Source: Thioclava atlantica
GTDB taxonomy: Bacteria > Pseudomonadota > Alphaproteobacteria > Rhodobacterales > Rhodobacteraceae
Assembly: GCF_000737065.1 (NCBI RefSeq)
Contig: NZ_AQRC01000004.1
Span: forward strand, 248,001 to 312,000
DNA length: 64,000 bases
Direction: 5' to 3'
The notes beneath the pieces were generated by a model. That model saw only the letters and a list, made by a program, of their open reading frames with translations, was not told the DNA's origin and made no database searches. A program made the position numbers and the translations under genes. Positions 59,361-64,000 of the stretch are shown here, piece after piece; position 1 is the stretch's first letter, and every line of letters begins with the position of its first letter.

Positions 59361-60905
59361 CTAGCCGTCCTGCGTCTCGGCCTGCAATTCGAGCCGTCCG
59401 CCGCCTTTCGGCAGATCCTCGATCGACAGCGGCGCCGAAGGCCGGGCCAGCCGCGCCCGCACGCACCAGAGCAGACGATGCTGTGCCCGGGTGATCGCGA
59501 CATAGGCGAGCCGCTTCCATAGCGGAATGCCGGCCTCGACCCGCCCGGCGCGATAGGCGGCATAGATGTCGGGCGCGAAGACCTGCACATCCTCCCATTG
59601 CGAGCCCTGCGCCTTGTGGATCGTCACCGCGGCCCCATGCAGAAAAGCCGCCCCCATCCGCGCCGCGAAGGGGATGAAGGGCTCTTCCTCCTCCGGCATC
59701 TCGATCTTGACGATCGAGGCCGCGGACAGACGCGGGTCCTCGGCGCCGATCACGTGCAGGCGCGAGAAACCGGGCTTCTTGCCGGGGCCGAGATAGATCA
59801 CCTGCGCGCCCTTGATCAGCCCCCGCGCCTCGAGGTCGATCCGCTTCTTGCGATGTTTCACCGGCAGCTCGATCCCGTCGCAAACGAGCGGCTCGCCCGG
59901 CAGCAACATGTCGGCCGGTGCCGAATGGGCCGCGCGAAACGCATGGATCAGCCGGATCCGGGTCGCGTTGCGCCAGACCAGAACCGGCGAGCGCGCCATC
60001 AGGTCGCTCTCCACCCGCTCCGCCCAGACCACGCGTTCGTCCTTCGCGGCGGCCTTCTGGATCTCGCGCTCGAACTGCTCGAAGGTGAGGCTCTCGTCGC
60101 CCAGCATATGCGCCAGATCCAGGATCGGGTTGTCCTCGGCCTGTCGGTGGATCCGGTGCAGGATATGCTTGCGCTCATCGGGCAGACGTTCGAACACCAT
60201 CTCGCCCGACTGGTTGACGGGCGCCAGCTGCGCCGGATCGCCGAACAGGATCAGTGTCGGGAAGATCTCGCGCAGATCGTCGAATTGCCGCTCGTCGAGC
60301 ATCGAGGCCTCGTCGACGAACCCGATATCGAGCGCGTCTTCGCGCCGCTTCCAGCCATTGATGAAATCCGAGCCCCGCAGCCCTGCCGAGGCCAGCGCCG
60401 CCGGGATCGACTTGTGCAGGTCATAGAACGCCTTCGCCCGATCGAGCGCCTCCTCGGTCAGTCCCATCTCGCTCAGCAGATCGGGCTTGGGGCGCTCCCC
60501 CTGCCCCGTGAGCCACTCCGCGATGCGTTCGTATTCCGGGTCATAGACCGGCGTGTAGAGAATGCGGTGGATCGTGGTCGCGGGAACCCCGCGCGACCGC
60601 AACACGCTGGCCGCCTTGTTCGTCGGCGCGAGGATCGCGAGCGTGCGCCGTTCTTTCCGCCGCTTGCCCTCGAAATCGCCCGAGACCAGATCGACGCCCG
60701 CCGCCTCCAGCGCCTTGTAGAGCTCGGCGAGCAGAAGCGTCTTGCCGGACCCCGCCTTGCCGATCACCGAGAGCACGCGTTTGCCGCCGCCTTCGGGGCT
60801 CAGGCTTCCCTCGAGAATATCGACCCCGGCCTCCTCGAGAGCCTCGGCCACGGCATCCCAAGCCTCGGCCTGGTCATCGGAAAACTGGATCGTCGGGGTG
60901 GTCAT
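59361..60905 (-). CDS. RecD-like SF1B DNA helicase
   Basis: ATP-dependent 5'-3' type helicase, 514 aa, resembling a RecD2/Dda core without a nuclease domain. Walker A GKAGSGKT at 49-56, APTNKAASVL near 92, Walker B FVDEASML near 195, GDPAQLAPV near 220, and C-terminal TIHKAQGSQWEDV near 432 with VAITRAQHRLLW near 475. It probably acts in repair or replication; no RecB/RecC is adjacent. Common as a single gene in Rhodobacteraceae. Confidence 0.85.
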   Translation of the reverse strand: MTTPTIQFSDDQAEAWDAVAEALEEAGVDILEGSLSPEGGGKRVLSVIGKAGSGKTLLLAELYKALEAAGVDLVSGDFEGKRRKERRTLAILAPTNKAASVLRSRGVPATTIHRILYTPVYDPEYERIAEWLTGQGERPKPDLLSEMGLTEEALDRAKAFYDLHKSIPAALASAGLRGSDFINGWKRREDALDIGFVDEASMLDERQFDDLREIFPTLILFGDPAQLAPVNQSGEMVFERLPDERKHILHRIHRQAEDNPILDLAHMLGDESLTFEQFEREIQKAAAKDERVVWAERVESDLMARSPVLVWRNATRIRLIHAFRAAHSAPADMLLPGEPLVCDGIELPVKHRKKRIDLEARGLIKGAQVIYLGPGKKPGFSRLHVIGAEDPRLSAASIVKIEMPEEEEPFIPFAARMGAAFLHGAAVTIHKAQGSQWEDVQVFAPDIYAAYRAGRVEAGIPLWKRLAYVAITRAQHRLLWCVRARLARPSAPLSIEDLPKGGGRLELQAETQDG

Positions 60906-61038
60906 GGCGCGACTTTACCCGCGCGCCCTGGCAGGCGGAAGGGCGAAAGGGCGCGGCGCCCGGCATGTTGCGATGTCGCATGCCCTCGAGGGGAATTGGA
61001 GCCCGGTGACGACGGATCCCAGCTCCAAGTCGCCCGGG

Positions 61039-61830
61039 CTACTCTTTCCCGGCGAATGTCACGACCCGGTTTTGCGCCCGGGGAAAATTCAGCAGGGTCC
61101 GAGCGAAGAGGACGAGGGAGAATTTCAACCTCACCAGTTTCCCCTTCACGAACAGATAGCGGCTGGAATATTTCGGCCGGGCTTTGACGCCTCCGGAGAC
61201 CGTTGTCCCTTCGACCCGGGTGCTGAAATCGGAAAGATGCATCGCCTGGATCGCGGCCGCAGGCTCAACCTGCACCCGCCGTACATTCGGCGCGAGGTTG
61301 AGAGCGGCGTCGGCGAGCGGGCTGAGCCCTTCCGTGAAAGCGACCAGTTTCTTGGCGCCGGAAGGCCAGAGAAGATAGGCCGCGGCGCCCCCGCGGTCAC
61401 GATAGAGCTCGCTTACGGCATATCGGCCATCACTCAGAGGCATCGCGTCGCGGGACAGCAGTTTCGCCTTCGTGAAGGTCTCCAGCGTCGCGTAGTCGAT
61501 ATTCTCGAGGCGCGTCAAATCTCGCAGAAGTTCGAGGATATCGCGGCTCAGAACCGCATCGTCTTCAAGAATGAGAACGGGCTCGCCACTATCTGCCACG
61601 CGTTCCCAGAGGCAGCGATGGCTCAGAAGACAGGCCACTTCGCCCGCACCAAGGGGGCGCGCCCATTGCCGGGACCGCCGAGCGAGATCCTCCGCGTCGA
61701 TATCGCCCGGCTCGAGCGCGTCGAAGAACTCGAAGGGAAGGCCTGCTTTTTCAAGCTGTTCAGTCTCGAAACGGCGCCGCTTCTGCGCCGTTCTCAGGCT
61801 GATGACGACAGCCTTCGGCAATGCTCTCAA
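61039..61830 (-). CDS. Glycosyltransferase family 25
   Basis: LPS-type glycosyltransferase, 263 aa, GT25. VISLRTAQKRRRFETEQ near 9-25, LSHRCLWERVAD and the acidic EDD motif at 89-91, then GGAAAYLLWPSGAKKLV near 146. Starts with a TTG at 61830 placed seven bases after GGAG; there is no better start. It follows the next glycosyltransferase by 40 bases on the same strand. GC content falls toward this gene's start, hinting at foreign or fast-evolving surface-sugar DNA. Acceptor unknown. Confidence 0.78.
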   Translation of the reverse strand: MRALPKAVVISLRTAQKRRRFETEQLEKAGLPFEFFDALEPGDIDAEDLARRSRQWARPLGAGEVACLLSHRCLWERVADSGEPVLILEDDAVLSRDILELLRDLTRLENIDYATLETFTKAKLLSRDAMPLSDGRYAVSELYRDRGGAAAYLLWPSGAKKLVAFTEGLSPLADAALNLAPNVRRVQVEPAAAIQAMHLSDFSTRVEGTTVSGGVKARPKYSSRYLFVKGKLVRLKFSLVLFARTLLNFPRAQNRVVTFAGKE

Positions 61831-61870
61831 CCACCCACTCCCGCAGAATCTTCAACGACTGCCACTACGA

Positions 61871-62572
61871 TCACCTTTGTAGCACCCGCCCCCGAGCCCA
61901 TTTCTTGAATTTCTTGAAGCTGGACATGGGTGGCTGCGCCACGCTTTCCGTCCAGCCAATATGTCGGCAGGCGCCCGGGTCCAGATATGCAACAAATCGC
62001 CCTTGGCGACGCATCGCCCTCGAAACGTGCCTCTCTTTCTTGAAGCGCGAAAAACCTTGAAGGTTTTCCCAGTCCGCACGCCGCGAGAGGTGCGGATTGA
62101 ACGTAAAGCCATGCCACTGAGGGTGAAGGCCATCAAGACGTGCAAATCTTGTCTCGCCTATGCTGGAGAACACCATCCGGCTACTCTCGTCTTCCTTCAG
62201 CGCGAAATCGTCCACGCTGCGCAGGCATACCGACGATATGGCCTCGTTTCGCTGCAGAAGGCTCAAGCTGGCGGGGAGGAAATCGAGCCTGTCGAAGTGC
62301 CAGTCATCTTCAAGGTGCATCACATAGGGCGTCCGGACTTGCCGATACATGCGATCAACCGCGGCATGATGCCCGACATGGCCACCGAGGTCTATAATCC
62401 GGCCGTTCGGACAGATGCTCCGAAACTCCCGATTTGTCTCTTCGTCGCCGAAATCGTTCACAGCAAGGACACTGAACTCGCACACCAGCGTTCCGAGGCT
62501 CAGCAATGTCTTGCGGAGCAGTTCGGGCCGCAGCCCCATCGTGATGCAGATCGTCACGTCTTCTGATGACAT
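61871..62572 (-). CDS. GT2-like glycosyltransferase
   Basis: Predicted nucleotide-sugar transferase, 233 aa. TICITMGLRPELLRKTLLSL at the start is the GT-A nucleotide-binding strand, and VMHLEDDWHFDRLDF with acidic triad at 88-90 binds the metal. GLHPQWHGFTFNPHLSRR and ACRHIGWTESV suggest a specialised subfamily. GGAAGA precedes the ATG. Base composition is visibly poorer in GC than neighbours. It forms a probable pair with the GT25 gene. Confidence 0.7.
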   Translation of the reverse strand: MSSEDVTICITMGLRPELLRKTLLSLGTLVCEFSVLAVNDFGDEETNREFRSICPNGRIIDLGGHVGHHAAVDRMYRQVRTPYVMHLEDDWHFDRLDFLPASLSLLQRNEAISSVCLRSVDDFALKEDESSRMVFSSIGETRFARLDGLHPQWHGFTFNPHLSRRADWENLQGFSRFKKERHVSRAMRRQGRFVAYLDPGACRHIGWTESVAQPPMSSFKKFKKWARGRVLQR

Positions 62573-62920
62573 ATTTCTTCCACTATGGCTCCGAATCCAT
62601 CCTGGCTTGAAAGCGAGGAATACCGTCTTGTTCTCGCGCGGCCCGCGAAAATCTCAACTCAACCAAGACAGGACTGGCACTTAACTTCAATTTGGAAACG
62701 CACAGCTTCAGGGATGATGCGTTTTTTGCGCATCACCAATCGCTTCGGCTCGCGACCGGGAAGAACACTCGCAAGCGACCCGGTGTTCTCATGTTTCGGA
62801 CAGAAGAAATGCGTAAAAGGTCCACGTGACGCTATGCGCACACTCCTCTTTCCGAAGCGCAAGCAAGAAAGTCCTCGCGACCGCCCCCAACCACTGCGGA
62901 ACGAAGCAGCCCTCGGTCCC
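62573..62920. other. Lower-GC gap with one hairpin, no convincing gene
   Basis: About 350 bases between the glycosyltransferase pair and the mutase gene. The only structure I see is a 7-bp hairpin TGATGCG / CGCATCA at 62715-62735 with a T-rich loop. A basic 67-residue frame on minus (62659-62862) has a TTG start, no proper Shine-Dalgarno and no recognisable family, so I do not call it. It may hold the promoter of the glycosyltransferases and the 3' end of the mutase transcript, or be a relic of an older gene. Confidence 0.45.
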
Positions 62921-64000
62921 TCACGCCGCCTTTTCGGCCGGGGAGGCCAGGGCGACGATGTCCATCATGATCCGGTTGAGTTCGAAATCCTTGGGCGTGT
63001 AGACGCGTGCGACGCCCAGAGCCGTCAGTCGCGCCGCATCCTCGTCGGGGATGATGCCGCCCACGACGACGGGCACGTCACGGAGGCCCGCGATTTGCAT
63101 CCGCTCCATCAGCTCCTCGATCAGCGGCAGGTGCGAGCCCGACAGGATCGAGAGCCCGACCACATGGGCCTCTTCTTCCAGCGCCTTCGCGACGATCTGC
63201 TCGGGTGTCAGCCGGATGCCGTCATAACTGATATCCATGCCGCAATCGCGGGCGCGGAAGGCGATCTGTTCGGCGCCGTTGGAATGGCCATCGAGGCCCG
63301 GCTTTCCGACGAGGAATTTCAGGCGCCGGCCAAGACGGGCCGAGACCGCATCGACAGCCTCGCGGATCTCGTCGAGCCCTTCGGTCTGGTTCGAGGGCGC
63401 GCGCGACACGCCCGTCGGGCCGCGATATTCGCCGTGGACCGCGCGCATCACGCCCGCCCATTCGCCCGTGGTCGCGCCCGCTTTCGCCGCCGCGATCGAG
63501 GCGGGCATCACGTTGCGCCCCGCCGCCGTGTCATCGCGCAATTGTGCCAGCGCCGCTTTCACCGCGCCCTCGTCGCGCGTCGCGCGCCATTCTTGCAGGC
63601 GCCCGATCTGGTCCGCCTCGACCGCCGGATCGACGACCATGATCCCGCCATCACCGGCCGTCAGCGGCGAGGGTTCGCCCTGCTGCCAGCGGTTCACGCC
63701 GACCACGATGGTTTCCTCGGCCTCGATCCGGTTGATCCGGGCGGCGTTCGATTCGACGAGGCGCGATTTCATGTAATCGATCGCGGCGATCGCCCCACCC
63801 ATCGCGTCCAGCGTTTGCAGTTCCGCGCGCGCGCCTTCCTTCAGCGCCTCGACCTTCGCGCTCACTGCCGGGTTGCCGTCGAACAGGTCGCCATATTCAA
63901 GAAGGTCCGTCTCATAGGCCATGATCTGCTGCATCCGCAGCGACCATTGCTGATCCCAGGGGCGCGGAAGGCCCAGGGCCTCGTTCCAGGCAGGCAGTTG
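62921..64000 (-). CDS. ecm: Ethylmalonyl-CoA mutase, C-terminal part (partial)
   Basis: Adenosylcobalamin-dependent mutase of the ethylmalonyl-CoA pathway (MeaA/Ecm), which turns ethylmalonyl-CoA into methylsuccinyl-CoA during acetate assimilation. 359 residues are visible; the frame enters from the right edge (QLPAWNEALGLPRPWDQQWS) and ends at 62921. The B12-binding domain has KPGLDGHSNGAEQIAFRARD near the usual DxHxxG position, then SILSGSHLPLIEEL and VVVGGIIPDEDA. Full-length Ecm is about 650 residues, so roughly the first 45% is missing. Methylmalonyl-CoA mutase is the alternative, but MeaA-like length and sequence favour Ecm. Confidence 0.85.
   Translation of the reverse strand, partial: QLPAWNEALGLPRPWDQQWSLRMQQIMAYETDLLEYGDLFDGNPAVSAKVEALKEGARAELQTLDAMGGAIAAIDYMKSRLVESNAARINRIEAEETIVVGVNRWQQGEPSPLTAGDGGIMVVDPAVEADQIGRLQEWRATRDEGAVKAALAQLRDDTAAGRNVMPASIAAAKAGATTGEWAGVMRAVHGEYRGPTGVSRAPSNQTEGLDEIREAVDAVSARLGRRLKFLVGKPGLDGHSNGAEQIAFRARDCGMDISYDGIRLTPEQIVAKALEEEAHVVGLSILSGSHLPLIEELMERMQIAGLRDVPVVVGGIIPDEDAARLTALGVARVYTPKDFELNRIMMDIVALASPAEKAA

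Noticed and set aside
62659-62862. A 67-residue basic reading frame in the low-GC gap
   Set aside because: TTG start without a suitable Shine-Dalgarno, no family recognised and no operon context; not enough to call a gene.

Overview
The window is a GC-rich, densely coded stretch of a bacterial chromosome, most likely from an alphaproteobacterium of the Rhodobacteraceae/Paracoccaceae (Rhodobacter, Paracoccus or Thioclava type). The evidence is a gene-transfer-agent style endolysin/holin pair, a fused indolepyruvate:ferredoxin oxidoreductase, phosphatidylcholine synthase, the B12-dependent acyl-CoA mutase of the ethylmalonyl-CoA pathway, and small families typical of this group (DUF1127, DUF1523, DUF484, TIGR02186). 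The genus cannot be fixed from the window alone. I saw no rRNA, tRNA, CRISPR array, insertion sequence or replication origin.

Layout. 1-7942 (minus): a GTA-type holin (cut by the left edge) and endolysin, ccmE, argC, murI, an acyltransferase and a 1136-residue indolepyruvate oxidoreductase. 7943-8099 is a divergent, AT-rich control region with a perfect dyad, facing a LysR regulator. 9003-10053 holds a candidate small RNA and an unrecognised secreted protein. 10138-16585 (plus): purL, then the bolA/grxD iron-sulfur pair, then deoC with a two-module aldehyde dehydrogenase. 16775-22415: three small membrane proteins (minus), an M20 amidohydrolase (plus), panB-panC (minus) and an L,D-transpeptidase lipoprotein (minus). 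22616-29996 (plus): aldehyde dehydrogenase, short-chain dehydrogenase, P1-family peptidase, succinate-semialdehyde dehydrogenase, ycjX-ycjF. 30065-36744 (mostly minus): truncated haemoglobin, ruvCAB, prmA, msrA and an MFS carrier, with a DUF1127 gene on plus. 36864-44269: YeeE/YedE transporter, priA, transaldolase-like gene, DUF484-xerC, pcs, truA. 44338-46895 (minus): a two-gene cell-surface sugar module. 47085-51161 (plus): VOC protein, class IV aminotransferase, UspA, DUF2267, nfu, tsaB, rimI. 51312-58582 (plus): a complete BMP-type nucleoside ABC transporter leading into purine nucleoside phosphorylase, then a TauE exporter with its TIGR02186 partner. 58593-64000 (minus): SDR, RecD-like helicase, two glycosyltransferases in a lower-GC patch, and the C-terminal part of ethylmalonyl-CoA mutase running off the right edge.

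Genes that work together: deoC with the double ALDH (deoxyribose to acetaldehyde to acetate); the BMP-ABC operon with PNP (nucleoside uptake then phosphorolysis); panB/panC; ruvC/ruvA/ruvB; bolA/grxD; tsaB/rimI; TauE/TIGR02186. Most of the window is ordinary core genome. The features least explained by known genes are a dispersed hairpin-plus-tail intergenic repeat (eight copies, one inside ruvAB, one supplying a gene start, two facing each other), a candidate small RNA at about 9100-9181 with an anti-Shine-Dalgarno-like stretch, and the dyad operator between the LysR gene and the oxidoreductase. I found no clear case of a wholly new multi-gene system.
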